Positions 36,341 through 46,500 of a stretch of 64,000 nucleotides of DNA are shown here, piece after piece. The stretch is from Cellulosimicrobium arenosum. Lineage in GTDB: Bacteria > Actinomycetota > Actinomycetes > Actinomycetales > Cellulomonadaceae. The notes below the pieces were generated by a model. The model was not told the origin of the DNA. It worked only from the letters and a program-made list of their open reading frames with translations, and searched no databases. A program made the translations under genes and the position numbers. Every line of letters begins with the position of its first letter. Position 1 is the stretch's first letter. The stretch spans positions 1 to 64,000 of the forward strand of contig NZ_JACYHB010000010.1 in NCBI RefSeq assembly GCF_014837295.1, given 5' to 3'.

Positions 36341-37251
36341 TGGCGATCTCCGTCGACGAGGCCGTGCCCGCACCCCCCGTGCCCGACGACGCACGCCGCG
36401 CGCGCCGGCGTGGCGGTACGGGTCGCGCCGTGGTCGAGGTCGCGCTGCTGACCGTGGTCGCCGTGGCGATGCTCTTCCCGGTGCTGTGGATGCTCGAGAC
36501 GTCCATCAAGGAGGGTCAGGACATCTACGCCGTCCCGGCGAAGCTCTTCGGGTTCGACGTCACCCTCGACCACTACAAGGACGTGTTCGTCGCCCCCGGC
36601 GGCGGTCGGTCGGACCTGTCCGTGGCGCTCCTGAACTCCGTCGTCGTGGCGGGCTCGTCCACCGTGCTGGCTACCCTGCTCGGAGTTCCCGCGGGATGGG
36701 CCTACTCGCGCTTCACCCTGAAGGGCGAGAAGGACCAGCTGTTCTTCATCCTGTCCACGCGCTTCATGCCGCCGGTGGTGGTCGTGATCCCGATCTTCCT
36801 CATGTACCGCTCGCTCGGGCTCATCGACACCCAGCTGGGCCTGATCCTCATCTACACCGCGTTCAACGTCCCGTTCACGATCTGGATGATGAAAGGGTTC
36901 GTCGACGAGGTGCCGTCGGAGTACGAGGACGCCGCCATGCTCGACGGCTACACCCGACTGCAGGCGTTCTGGCGCTTCACCCTGCCGCTGCTCGTGCCCG
37001 GCATCGCCGCCACGGCGGTCTTCGCGCTCATCTTCTCCTGGAACGAGTTCGTGTATGCGATCTTCCTTACCTCCAGCCAGGAGGTGCGGACGGCGCCACC
37101 TGCGATCGCGGGTCTCATCGGCGGCAGCACGGTGGACTGGGGTCTGGTGGCCGCCTCCGCGGTGGTGTTCGCGCTCCCGGTGCTCGTGTTCGCCTACATG
37201 GTGCGCAAGCACCTCGTCGCGGGCGTGACCCTCGGGGCGGTGCGGCGCTGA
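36337..37251 (+). CDS. ABC transporter permease (MalG-type)
   Basis: A 304-residue membrane protein (ATG at 36337, or the next codon ATG at 36340). About six helices; the EAA loop is E-Y-E-D-A-A-M-L-D-G-Y-T-R-L-Q-A-F-W (about 191-208). N-terminal 30 residues are basic and cytoplasmic. It begins inside the stop codon of the first permease and shares a base with the ATPase start downstream. Confidence 0.93.
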   Translation: MMAISVDEAVPAPPVPDDARRARRRGGTGRAVVEVALLTVVAVAMLFPVLWMLETSIKEGQDIYAVPAKLFGFDVTLDHYKDVFVAPGGGRSDLSVALLNSVVVAGSSTVLATLLGVPAGWAYSRFTLKGEKDQLFFILSTRFMPPVVVVIPIFLMYRSLGLIDTQLGLILIYTAFNVPFTIWMMKGFVDEVPSEYEDAAMLDGYTRLQAFWRFTLPLLVPGIAATAVFALIFSWNEFVYAIFLTSSQEVRTAPPAIAGLIGGSTVDWGLVAASAVVFALPVLVFAYMVRKHLVAGVTLGAVRR

Positions 37252-38315
37252 TGGCCGGTATCGAGGTGACGTCCCTGCACAAGCGCTACCCGGACGGGAC
37301 GGTGGCCGTGGAGCACGTGGACCTGTCCATCGGCGACGGCGAGCTGTTCGTCATGCTCGGCCCCTCCGGCTGTGGCAAGACCACCACGCTGCGCGCGATG
37401 GCGGGACTGGAACGGCAGACGTCGGGCGACATCCGGATCGGAGGCACGCTGGTCAACGACCTGCCCCCCGCCCAGCGCGACATCGCCATGGTGTTCCAGT
37501 TCTACGCGCTGTACCCGCACCTGAAGACCCGGGACAACCTGGCCTTCCCCCTGCGGGCCGAGGGGTTGCCCAAGGCGGAGGTCCGCGAGCGGGTCGACGA
37601 GGCCGCCCGGATGATGGAGCTCGGCCCGCTCCTGGACCGGAAGCCGCAGCGTCTCTCCGGCGGGGAGCAGCAGCGCGTCGCGCTCGCCCGCGCCCTGGTG
37701 CGGCGACCACGTGTCTTCCTTATGGACGAGCCGCTCACCAATCTCGACGCAGAGCAGCGGGCCGACATGCGCACCGAGATCAAGCACCTCCAGGGCGTGC
37801 TGGGGACGACGATGGTCTACGTCACCCACGACCAGGTCGAGGCGATGTCGCTCGGGCACCGCATCGCCATCCTCAACAAGGGCCGGGTGGAGCAGGTCGG
37901 CACTCCCCTGGAGGTCTACGACCGTCCGGCGAGCCTGTTCTGCGCCGCTTTCATCGGCTCCCCGCCGATGAACCTGTTCGACGTCGAGCTGGCCGACGGG
38001 GCGTTGCACGCCTCCGGCGGCCTCGTCCTCGCCCCGCCGGCGGGGCTGCCACGCGACCGGTCGCTGATCGCGGGAGTCCGGCCGGAGGCGTTGGAGGTGA
38101 CCGCTCAGGGCGCGGACCGGACGGTGCCGGGACGCGTGGTGTCGGCCGAGACGCTGGGCGACGAGATCAACTACGTGGTGAGCAGCGGCGGGCGCGACGT
38201 GCGCGTCCGCATGCCTCCGACCGTCCGGTTCGCCCCGGACGCACCGGTGGGTGTCCGGCACACCGGCGGGATCCCGCCCGTCTACGACTCGAGCACGGAA
38301 GAGCTGGTGGCCTGA
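37251..38315 (+). CDS. ABC transporter ATPase 1 (canonical)
   Basis: A 354-residue MalK/UgpC-like ATPase. Walker A G-P-S-G-C-G-K-T-T (about 37-45), Q-loop Q-F-Y-A-L-Y, signature L-S-G-G-E-Q-Q-R (about 135-142), Walker B F-L-M-D-E-P-L-T-N-L-D and H-loop Y-V-T-H-D-Q are all intact, followed by a C-terminal TOBE-type beta domain. It is immediately followed by a second, different ATPase, as in the glycerol importer GlpST of rhizobia, so a heterodimer is likely. Confidence 0.93.
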   Translation: MAGIEVTSLHKRYPDGTVAVEHVDLSIGDGELFVMLGPSGCGKTTTLRAMAGLERQTSGDIRIGGTLVNDLPPAQRDIAMVFQFYALYPHLKTRDNLAFPLRAEGLPKAEVRERVDEAARMMELGPLLDRKPQRLSGGEQQRVALARALVRRPRVFLMDEPLTNLDAEQRADMRTEIKHLQGVLGTTMVYVTHDQVEAMSLGHRIAILNKGRVEQVGTPLEVYDRPASLFCAAFIGSPPMNLFDVELADGALHASGGLVLAPPAGLPRDRSLIAGVRPEALEVTAQGADRTVPGRVVSAETLGDEINYVVSSGGRDVRVRMPPTVRFAPDAPVGVRHTGGIPPVYDSSTEELVA

Positions 38316-39391
38316 TGGGAACGGTGACTGCGCACGGGCTGCGCAAGTCCTTCGGCGAGGTGCGTGCCCTCGACGGGGTGACGTTGGAGGTGCCCGACGG
38401 CGCGTTCTTCGTCGTGCTGGGGCCCTCGGGTGCGGGCAAGACGACGACCCTGCGGGCGATCGCCGGCCTGGAGAGGCTCGACGCCGGGTCGGTGCACCTG
38501 GACGGGCGGGACGCGACCGGGGACACCCCGGCCGCCCGCGACCTCGCGATGGTGTTCCAGAGCTACGCGCTCTACCCGCGCAAGACGGTGTACGAGAACA
38601 TCGCGTCGCCGCTGCGCGCACGCTCCACCCCGGCCGACGAGATCGGCGCCGGCGTCGAGAGGGTCGCGGGACTGTTGCACATCGAGCGTCTGCTGCAGCG
38701 CCGGCCGGCGCAGCTGTCGGGCGGGGAGATGCAGCGCGTCGCGCTGGCCCGTGCGCTGGTCCGGCGACCGCGAGCGTTCCTCATGGACGAGCCGCTCACG
38801 AATCTCGACCTCAAGCTCCGTGTCGAGATGCGCACCGAGCTCACCCGCATCCACCGGACCCTCGGGGGCACCTTCCTCTACGTGACGAACGACCAGGTCG
38901 AGGCCCTGTCCATGGCCGACCAGATCGCGGTGCTCCGGGAGGGGGCGGTGCAGCAGGTCGGGACACCGACCGAGGTCTACGAGCGTCCGGCCAACCAGTG
39001 GGTCGCCGGCTTCGTCGGGAGTCCACGGATCAGCCTGCTCGCGTGCCACGCGGAGGGGGACCGTCTGGTCGGGGCGGAGGGATGGACGTTGCCGCGGCCC
39101 CGCTGGACCACGGCGGAGGACGGCCGCCCGCTGGTGCTCGGCCTGCGCGCCGAGGACCTGTCCGTCGAGCAGCGCGGCGATGCGGCGTTGCCGGGAGAGA
39201 TCTACGGTCTCGAGCCGCTCGGCGACCGCACCCTGGTCGACGTCAAGGTGGGAGCAGAGATGCTCAAGGTCAAGGCCCGGCCGACCGTCACCGGGAAACC
39301 CGGGGAGCGCCTGTCCGTCTCGGTCGACCTGGACCGTGCGCACGTGTTCGACGCGGACACCGGGCTGGCGCTGTCCGAGGCCGGGCGGTAG
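38315..39391 (+). CDS. ABC transporter ATPase 2 with Asn in place of the H-loop His
   Basis: A 358-residue ATPase. Walker A G-P-S-G-A-G-K-T-T (about 36-44), signature L-S-G-G-E-M-Q-R, Walker B F-L-M-D-E-P-L-T-N-L-D. The switch position reads Y-V-T-N-D-Q-V-E-A, where Asn replaces the otherwise nearly invariant His that contacts the ATP gamma-phosphate. One of the two ATP sites in a heterodimer would therefore be degenerate. The ATG shares its A with the stop codon of ATPase 1. The C-terminal half is a TOBE-like domain. Confidence 0.9.
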   Translation: MGTVTAHGLRKSFGEVRALDGVTLEVPDGAFFVVLGPSGAGKTTTLRAIAGLERLDAGSVHLDGRDATGDTPAARDLAMVFQSYALYPRKTVYENIASPLRARSTPADEIGAGVERVAGLLHIERLLQRRPAQLSGGEMQRVALARALVRRPRAFLMDEPLTNLDLKLRVEMRTELTRIHRTLGGTFLYVTNDQVEALSMADQIAVLREGAVQQVGTPTEVYERPANQWVAGFVGSPRISLLACHAEGDRLVGAEGWTLPRPRWTTAEDGRPLVLGLRAEDLSVEQRGDAALPGEIYGLEPLGDRTLVDVKVGAEMLKVKARPTVTGKPGERLSVSVDLDRAHVFDADTGLALSEAGR

Positions 39392-39444
39392 CCGGGCACC
39401 CGGCCGACCGTGAGTGGTGGAAGAGCAGATCAAAGGAGACTGGT

Positions 39445-40902
39445 GTGGCCGTGACTACCGAGGTACTGACCGGCGTGTCCTCGCAGCTGTGGATCGGCGG
39501 CGACTGGGTCCCCGCCCAGGACGGCGACGAGATGGAGGTTCGCGACCCCGGACGGGACGAAGCCATCGACACGGTGGCATCGGCGGGACCGCAGGACGCC
39601 CACCGGGCACTGGACGCCGCCGACTCCGTGGCTGCCGCCTGGGCCGGCACCCCGGCACGGGTACGCAGCGAGATCCTGCTCCGCGCCTACGACGCGATGA
39701 TCGCCGACAGGGAACGGCTCGCCCGCATCATCGTGATCGAGAGCGGGAAGACACTCGCCGATGCCCGCGCCGAGGTCCAGTACGCCGCCGACTTCTTCGC
39801 CGTCTACGGCCGGGCCGCCTACGACGTCGAGGGCCGTCTGAGCCGTTCGGCCGACGGCACCCGTCGGATCCTCGTCAGCCATGCGCCCGTCGGGGTGGCC
39901 GTGCTGGTGACCCCGTGGAACTTCCCGGCCGCCATGGTGACACGCAAGCTCGCCCCGGCACTGGCGGCCGGGTGCACCGCGATCCTCAAGCCCTCCTCGG
40001 CCACGCCGTTCATGGCGGCCGAGCTCGCCCGGATCATGGCGGACGCCGGGCTTCCCGGCGGAGTCTTCAACGTTCTCCCCAGCGCTGGCTCCCAGCGTCT
40101 CGTGGGTGCGCTGCTCGACGACGCCAGGGTGCAGAAGCTGTCCTTCACGGGGTCCACGGAGGTCGGCCGAAAGCTGCTCGCGCAGACGGCCCAGCGCATC
40201 GTCAACACGTCTCTCGAGCTGGGCGGGAACGCCCCGTTCCTGGTCATGGAGAACTCGGACGTCGACGCCGCGATCGACGGAGCGTTCGTCGCGAAGATGC
40301 GCAACACGGGGCAGTCCTGCATCGCCGCGAACCGCTACTACGTGCACGAGAGCCTGGCCGAGGCCTTCACTGCCGGCCTGGCGGCTCGCATGGGCCGGCT
40401 CACCGTCGGCCACGGGCTCGACGAGAGCGTCGGGGCCGGTCCGGTGATCTCCGGCGCCGCCCGCGACGCGCTGGCACAGCACGTCGACGCGGCGGTGAGC
40501 AGGGGCGCGCGCGTCCTGTGTGGCGGGTCGTCTCTCGAGAGAGCCGGCTGGTACTACGCACCGACGGTGCTCGGGAACGTCGCCGCGGACGACCCGGTCC
40601 TTGCCCACGAGCTGTTCGGCCCGGTCGCCCCGGTCGTCACGGTCTCCAGCGACGACGAGGCGGTGGAACGGGCGAACGACACCCAGTTCGGCCTGGCTGC
40701 CTACGTCTACACGGGCTCCCTCGAGCAGTCCTTGCAGGTCGCCGAGCGCCTGCAGGCGGGCGTGATCGGGGTCAATCGCGGCCTGGTGTCCGACGCGTCC
40801 GCACCTTTCGGCGGGGTCAAGCAGAGCGGCCTGGGCCGAGAGGGAGCGGCAGAAGGTCTCCTGGAGTACATGGAGCCCAAGTACATCAGCGCGGCCTGGT
40901 AG
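39445..40902 (+). CDS. NAD(P)-dependent aldehyde dehydrogenase
   Basis: A 485-residue aldehyde dehydrogenase. Signature residues: T-P-W-N-F-P (about 153-158), L-K-P-S-S (about 178-182), F-T-G-S-T-E-V-G (about 234-241), catalytic Glu in L-E-L-G-G-N-A-P (about 257-264) and catalytic Cys in N-T-G-Q-S-C-I-A (about 288-295). The late E-L-F-G-P-V is also present. Similar to succinate-semialdehyde/glycolaldehyde dehydrogenases. GTG start at 39445 with AAAGGAG close by. Last gene of the catabolic operon; it would oxidise the aldehyde made by the iron-type dehydrogenase. Confidence 0.9.
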   Translation: MAVTTEVLTGVSSQLWIGGDWVPAQDGDEMEVRDPGRDEAIDTVASAGPQDAHRALDAADSVAAAWAGTPARVRSEILLRAYDAMIADRERLARIIVIESGKTLADARAEVQYAADFFAVYGRAAYDVEGRLSRSADGTRRILVSHAPVGVAVLVTPWNFPAAMVTRKLAPALAAGCTAILKPSSATPFMAAELARIMADAGLPGGVFNVLPSAGSQRLVGALLDDARVQKLSFTGSTEVGRKLLAQTAQRIVNTSLELGGNAPFLVMENSDVDAAIDGAFVAKMRNTGQSCIAANRYYVHESLAEAFTAGLAARMGRLTVGHGLDESVGAGPVISGAARDALAQHVDAAVSRGARVLCGGSSLERAGWYYAPTVLGNVAADDPVLAHELFGPVAPVVTVSSDDEAVERANDTQFGLAAYVYTGSLEQSLQVAERLQAGVIGVNRGLVSDASAPFGGVKQSGLGREGAAEGLLEYMEPKYISAAW

Positions 40903-41072
40903 CACACCGGACCGGTCGACCTCCACGCATCGGCGCGCTCGTTCGTCCCCCACGGCATGCGGCAGGTGGCCGAGTCGTCCCGCGAGCGGAGGCGGTGAGG
41001 AGACCGCGGTAACGCTCCGGCCGGTACCGGACATGACATCGTCGTCACCGTCCCCCGGTCGAAAGGACCGCG

Positions 41073-41693
41073 ATGTCCGCGCCCGCACCACCCCCACCTC
41101 CAGACGATCGCCACGCACGATTCACCGCGCTGTTCGACGCGACGCACCGCCCGCTGCTCGCCTACGCGGTGCGCCGCGTCGCCAGTCCTGCCGACGCCGC
41201 CGACGTCGTCGCCGAGGCGTTCGTCGTCGCGTGGCGACGGATCGACGAGGTCCCGTCCGGCGCCGACGCCCGCCCGTGGATGTTCGGCGTGGCGCGGCGC
41301 ATCCTCGCCAACGCCCGCCGCGGGGACCAGCGACGTCTCGCGCTCGCAGACCGCCTGCGCACCCAGGTCGTCGAGGTCGTCCCCCCGCCCGACGAGGGGA
41401 CGAGCGACGTGGAGCGGGCCCTCGCGAGGCTCGGCGACGACGACCAGGAGCTCCTGCGGCTCGTCGCGTGGGAGGAGCTCGCCCGGGACGAGATCGCCCT
41501 CGTGCTCGGCATCTCGCGCGGAACCGTCCGGGTCCGGCTCCACCGGGCCAGGCGCCGGCTCGTCGACCAGCTCCGCGCGCTCAGCGAGGCCGGCGACCAC
41601 CCACCCGCACCCGCACGATCAGCAGACCTGCAGCAGAACACCACGACCGCACCCGCGTGGGCGAGCCCCCGCACGTCCGCCGAGGAGGCATGA
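41073..41693 (+). CDS. ECF sigma factor
   Basis: A 206-residue sigma-70 family factor. Region 2 (about 15-85) has P-L-L-A-Y-A-V-R-R-V and D-A-A-D-V-V-A-E-A-F-V-V-A-W-R-R. Region 4 (about 115-170) has D-D-D-Q-E-L-L-R-L-V-A-W-E-E-L and I-A-L-V-L-G-I-S-R-G-T-V-R-V-R-L-H-R-A-R. The C-terminal 35 residues are a low-complexity tail. The next gene, a one-helix membrane protein, starts inside the stop codon, the standard pairing of a sigma factor with a membrane regulator. Confidence 0.92.
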   Translation: MSAPAPPPPPDDRHARFTALFDATHRPLLAYAVRRVASPADAADVVAEAFVVAWRRIDEVPSGADARPWMFGVARRILANARRGDQRRLALADRLRTQVVEVVPPPDEGTSDVERALARLGDDDQELLRLVAWEELARDEIALVLGISRGTVRVRLHRARRRLVDQLRALSEAGDHPPAPARSADLQQNTTTAPAWASPRTSAEEA

Positions 41694-42697
41694 TGACCGA
41701 CGTCATGAAGCAGCTGCAGGCCGCGGACCCCGTCCGCCGGGCGGACCTCGACGCGGTGGACGCCGCGACGTTCACCGACCTGCGCACCGCCATCCCCACG
41801 GACGTTCCCGACTCCCCCGCGGCCGGCCCGATCACCTCCCCCGCCGGTCCACGACGGCACGCCGGCCGGGTCGGACGCCGCGGCGCCGTCGCCATCGGCC
41901 TCGCCGCGGTCCTGACGGGCGGCGGCGTCGCGTACGCCGCGATCCACGCGTTCCGCGGCGCCGACGGCGAAGGTGTCTCGTGCGTGAGCGCGTGGGACGC
42001 GGACGACGGCGGGGAGCACGTCGACGCCGCCGGTCCGTGGCTGACCGGCGACCCGTACGCCGACTGCGCCACCCTGCTCGCCGAGCAGGGCCTCCCGCCG
42101 ATCGACGACCCGGTCGCCTTCGCGTACGACGGGCAGACGTTCGTCGCGCCCGCCGACCAGGTGCCCGACGGGGTCGAGCGGCTCGAGGGATCCTCGGCCG
42201 TCGCCGGTGCCGTCGTCGAGCTCCAGAGCAGCGCGACGGACCTGGTCGACGGAGGAAGGAGCGGGTGCCGCACCCTCGCCGAAGGCGTCGCCTGGGCCGA
42301 GGACGAGGTCGACCGGCTCGGGCTGCAGGACTGGACGGTCACCGCTCCGGAGCTCTCCCCGGGCGAAGGTGCTACCGCCGACCCCGGGCTTCCGTGCTCC
42401 TACGTCGAGGTCCACGTGGGGGACCGTACGGTCGTCGTCACCTCGTCGGACGACCCGGCCGAAGCCCTGGCCAGCCCGGAGATCGACCCGGTCGTGGCCG
42501 CCCTCCGCCAACAGGTCGCCGACCGCTGCGTCACGCTCGACGAGGCGCGCGCCGTCGTCGACGACGTGCTGACGTCGATCGACGACGAGTTCCCGACGAC
42601 GAGCGTGACGGACGAGTCCGCCCGGTGCGCCCGCGTGGACCTCGCCGTCGGCGGCTCCGTCCAGGCCACGGTCTACGGGCCGGCGACCGCGGGCTGA
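41690..42697 (+). CDS. Membrane-anchored protein paired with the ECF sigma factor
   Basis: A 335-residue protein. About 65 cytoplasmic residues precede one hydrophobic helix (about 67-87, G-A-V-A-I-G-L-A-A-V-L-T-G-G-G-V-A-Y-A-A) and a 245-residue external part with several Cys residues (about 100, 125, 203, 230, 284, 310). The short N-terminal part has no zinc-finger anti-sigma motif, so if it is an anti-sigma factor it is of an atypical kind. The ATGA overlap with the sigma gene implies coupled synthesis. No enzyme motif seen. Confidence 0.7.
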   Translation: MMTDVMKQLQAADPVRRADLDAVDAATFTDLRTAIPTDVPDSPAAGPITSPAGPRRHAGRVGRRGAVAIGLAAVLTGGGVAYAAIHAFRGADGEGVSCVSAWDADDGGEHVDAAGPWLTGDPYADCATLLAEQGLPPIDDPVAFAYDGQTFVAPADQVPDGVERLEGSSAVAGAVVELQSSATDLVDGGRSGCRTLAEGVAWAEDEVDRLGLQDWTVTAPELSPGEGATADPGLPCSYVEVHVGDRTVVVTSSDDPAEALASPEIDPVVAALRQQVADRCVTLDEARAVVDDVLTSIDDEFPTTSVTDESARCARVDLAVGGSVQATVYGPATAG

Positions 42698-42739
42698 TGC
42701 GCCGCCGGACGCTCGTCCGTCCGCGTAAGGACGAGAACG

Positions 42740-42778
42740 GGGGGAGCGCCGGCCGGGTGACCCGGCCGGCGCTCCCCC
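42740..42778. terminator. Strong bidirectional hairpin
   Basis: A near-perfect 19-bp palindrome (arms 42740-42758 and 42760-42778) between the convergent ends of the sigma-associated gene and rhamnosidase 1. It can terminate both transcripts. Confidence 0.85.
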
Positions 42779-42797
42779 GTTCGTCGTGCCCGTGCCG

Positions 42798-43520
42798 TCA
42801 GCCGCAGTCGAGGGCGTCGTACGGTGCGTCGGTCTCGACCGAGACCTCGTCGCCGTCGAGCGTGCCGGTGGCGGTCACGGTCGCGGTGCCCGCGGCCGTG
42901 GTCGTGTCCCGCACCGCGAACGACTGGTACGCGCTCTTGCCCGGCTGCACGTCCGAGTCGTCCTTCGTGCCGTACGGGGTCGCGAGCGTGACGTCGAGAG
43001 GGACGTCGGTGCCGTTCGTCGCACGGACCGCGACGTAGGCCTTGCCCGCGAGGCAGCGGGACTGGGCGGTGACGTCGACGTCGAGCTCAGGAACGGCGCC
43101 CGCGGGAACCGGCAGCGTCCACGTGTCAGCGATCGACGGGTCGTAGAAGCTGTGGTCGTCCTGGTTCTCGTACCGCACCCGGACCGTGTCCGACGTCGCG
43201 AGCTCGGCCGGCACGACGACCTGGTACGTCTCCGTCCCCGCCCCGTCACGCGGGTGCTGGCGCAGGTGCACCTCCTCGCCGTCGACGTAGACCTTGTACC
43301 GCTTGGTCTGCGAACGGTCGTACGTCTCGACGGTCCGCAGGACGAACGGCTCGCCCGGTACGACCGCCATGTCGAACTCGAAGAACGAGAAGTCGGTCAG
43401 GTGGCCGGCGTAGCGGCGTGTGAGTCCGGCCTCGGTGCTCGTGCCCGACGACGGGGACGCCGTCAGGTCGTGCGCCTCCTCGGACGTGGCGTCCCCGAGG
43501 TCGACATGGTCGTATCCGTC
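42798..43520 (-). repeat. Inverted repeat arm A (3' end of rhamnosidase 1)
   Basis: About 720 bases that recur on the opposite strand at about 51285-52002. The last ~270 bases show no difference I can find, even at synonymous positions; further in, scattered changes and one extra codon appear. Confidence 0.85.
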
Positions 43521-46500
43521 AGGCACCTGGGTGACCGGCGGGATCTCGACCCGCACCTCGGCGGAACCGGCGCCGAGCAGCGTGCCGTCCTCAGCCACGA
43601 ACCGGACGGACAGCGGCGCCCGGGTGGACGTCGCGGCCGCGTCGACGGGGGCCGTCACCGTGACCGGAACGTCGACCGAACCGCCGGCCGGGACGGTCAT
43701 GGGAGCGCTCGGCTCCGGGACCGTCCAGCCTGACGGCGTCCCGAGCTCGAGGTGGCCCGTGACGGCAGCGTCCCCGGTCCCGGTGACGGTCGCGACGACC
43801 TCGGAGCTGCCGCCAGGGGCGATCGTCGCGGGGGTCGCGACGACGGGGTCGACGGTGACGAGCGGGTCGACGATGCCGGCGCCCGCGACGGTGAACGTGT
43901 ACTCACCCGAGCCGACGGTGACGACGAGCGAGCCGTCTGCCACCTCGACGTCCGTGACGCCGTCGACCTCGTCGAGCGGCAGCCCGCCCTCGGTGACGGT
44001 GGTCGCGTCGGCGGCGGGGAGCGTGACGTTCGCGGTCGAGCCGACCGGGACGTGCGCGGTGAGGACGACGTCGCCGTCCTGCGAGCGCCAGTCCACCGCC
44101 ACCTTGCCGTACGGCGTCATGGTCGACGCCTTGGCCCACTTCATGCGGCTCGTGACTGTCGGGTCGATCTCGATGGTGCGGTACCCGTCATCCACCGACG
44201 GCTCGATCCCGGCGGCGCTCTGGTAGAACCAGTCGTCGACCGTGCCGAGGAAGTAGTGGCCCAGCGACCGTGCGTCGGTCGACCAGTGCTCCCACATCGA
44301 CGTGCCGCCGTTCTCGATCATGTAGCCCCAGCTCGGGTAGCCGGTCTCGACCGCAAGGTCGAACGCGACATCGTCGTACCCGAAGTCCGTGAGGACGGGC
44401 AGCAGGTACTTGGTGCCCACGACACCGGTGTTGAGCCTGCCGCCCTTGGCCTCGATGTCGGCGACGATGCTTGCCGCCACGCGGTCCGCGGTCGCGTCGT
44501 CCGGGGCGAGCCCGAACGCGAGCGCCACGACGTTGTGCGTCTGGCGGTAGCCACGGTCCCCGTCGCCCCGGTAGTAGCCGCGGGACGTGTCGAGGAACGT
44601 CGCGTTGAACGTGTCCTTCACCGTGGCGGCGTTCGCGGCGAAGTGCGCGGCGTCGTCGTCGTGGCCCAGGTGCTCGGCCGTGCGCTGCATGGTCACGAGG
44701 ATCTCGTACAGGTAGGCCGTGTTGGCGACGCGGGTGTCCTCGGGAGCGTTGCCGCCCGCGGGGCTCGCCTCGGGGCTCACCCAGTCCCCGAGGCGGGGAT
44801 TGGTGACGAGCCCGTCGTCGGAGCGCTCGAACTCGAGGTCGGCGTACTGCTTCATGCCGTCGTACTGGTCCGTCATCACACGGTCGTCACCGCCGTACTG
44901 GTACAGCCACCACGGGATCGAGGTGTAGGCGGAGTGCCAGATCGGGTTGACGCCCCACTGGCCCCAGTCGGCCGAGCTCGGCGCGATGACGAGCGGTGCG
45001 CCGTTCTCGTCCCGTGTCTCGTGGACGTCACGCATCCACTTGGCGAACAGCTCGTGGGTGTCGAGGTTCGTCATGAACATCTGCGCGCCCACGGCGGCGT
45101 CCCCGGTCCAGCCGTTCTTCTCGAACATCGGGGTGTCCGTCGGGATGCCGTGGATGTTGTTCTTCAGGGTGTCGACGACCGCGCGGTGCACCTCGTTCAT
45201 GATCGGCTCCGAGGACTCGAACGTGCCCCACTCCTCGGCGTCCGTGTGCACGACCTTCGCCGTGAAGTCCTCCGGCTCCGGCTCGTCGCCCTCGGGCCAG
45301 CCCGAGACCTCGATGTACTGGAAGCCCTTGTAGGAGAAGCTCGGCTCCCAGGTCTCCGGAGCACCGGTGCCCGCGAGGACGAACCGGTCGGTCTGGAAGC
45401 CGGAGCCGAACCCGCCGTTGTTGTCGGCGTTGACGGTGCCGTCGCCGCGCAGCTTCTCCGCGGCCTGGGCGCGCACCGTGGTCCCCGCGGGACCCTCGAC
45501 GGTGTACTCGACCCAGCCAGCGATGACGCGCGGGAACTTCACGACGTACGTGCCGTCCTCGGGCTCGGCGATGTCCACCGCTGGCAGGTCCTCCGTGACC
45601 CGGATGGGCTGCTGGCGCTGGTTCACGAGGACGCCGGACGGTCCGTCGACGGCGCTCGCGGCGTCCCAGCCTGCGTCGTCGAACCCGACCGTGTCGTAAC
45701 CGGGCAGGATCTCACGCGCGTCGTACAGCTCCCCGCCGTAGAGGTCGTCGAAGCGGGTCGGACCGTCGTGGATCGTCCAGCTGTCGTCGGTCACGACGTC
45801 CTGGACCGAGCCGTCGGTGTGCTCGATGCGCAGGACCGCGCGGACGACCGGCTCGTCGTGCCACGGCGGCGCCTGCCAGTTCCACACGTTGGACCCGGTC
45901 ATGCCGTAGAAGCCGCGCCCGAGCTCGACGCCGATCGCGTTGGGCCCGTCCTCCAGCAGCGCGGTGACGTCGTCGGCGACGTACTGGACGGTGTCGTCGT
46001 AGTCGGTGAACCCAGGGGACAGGACGGCGTCGCTCACGGGTTCGCCGTTGAGCGTCACGTCGGCGTACCCGCCGGCAGAGACGAAGAGCGTGGCGGCGCG
46101 GACGTCGTCGGCCTCGAACTCCTTGCGCAGCAGCGGCGCGGGCTTCGGGTCGGCGACGGGCGGGCGGACACCGGAGCCCCACGGGCCGGAACCGTAGGCC
46201 GCCTGGACGGCGACCGGCTCCCACGACGAGTCGTCATAGCCGGGTTCGGCGAAGTCGGCGTCGACCGTCGTGGAGCCCTTCCATGCGGTGTCCGTCCGGA
46301 GGAGCTCGCTCGAGCCGTCCGTATACGTGATCCGGGCGACCGCGACGAGGCCTGCGGGCGAGCCCGCACCGTTGTCGGTCGAGACGGCGATCACGTTGCG
46401 GTCGGCCTGGAGTTCGGCCGTGAAGTGGCGCCCCTGCTGCCACTCGTTCACCTGGCCCGACGACTCGCCCAGGAGCTCGCCGTTGACGTAGAGGTGGAAC

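Noticed and set aside
41690-42697. Classical zinc-finger anti-sigma factor
   Set aside because: The N-terminal part lacks the HxxxCxxC motif. The pairing with the sigma gene is real but the biochemical role is left open.
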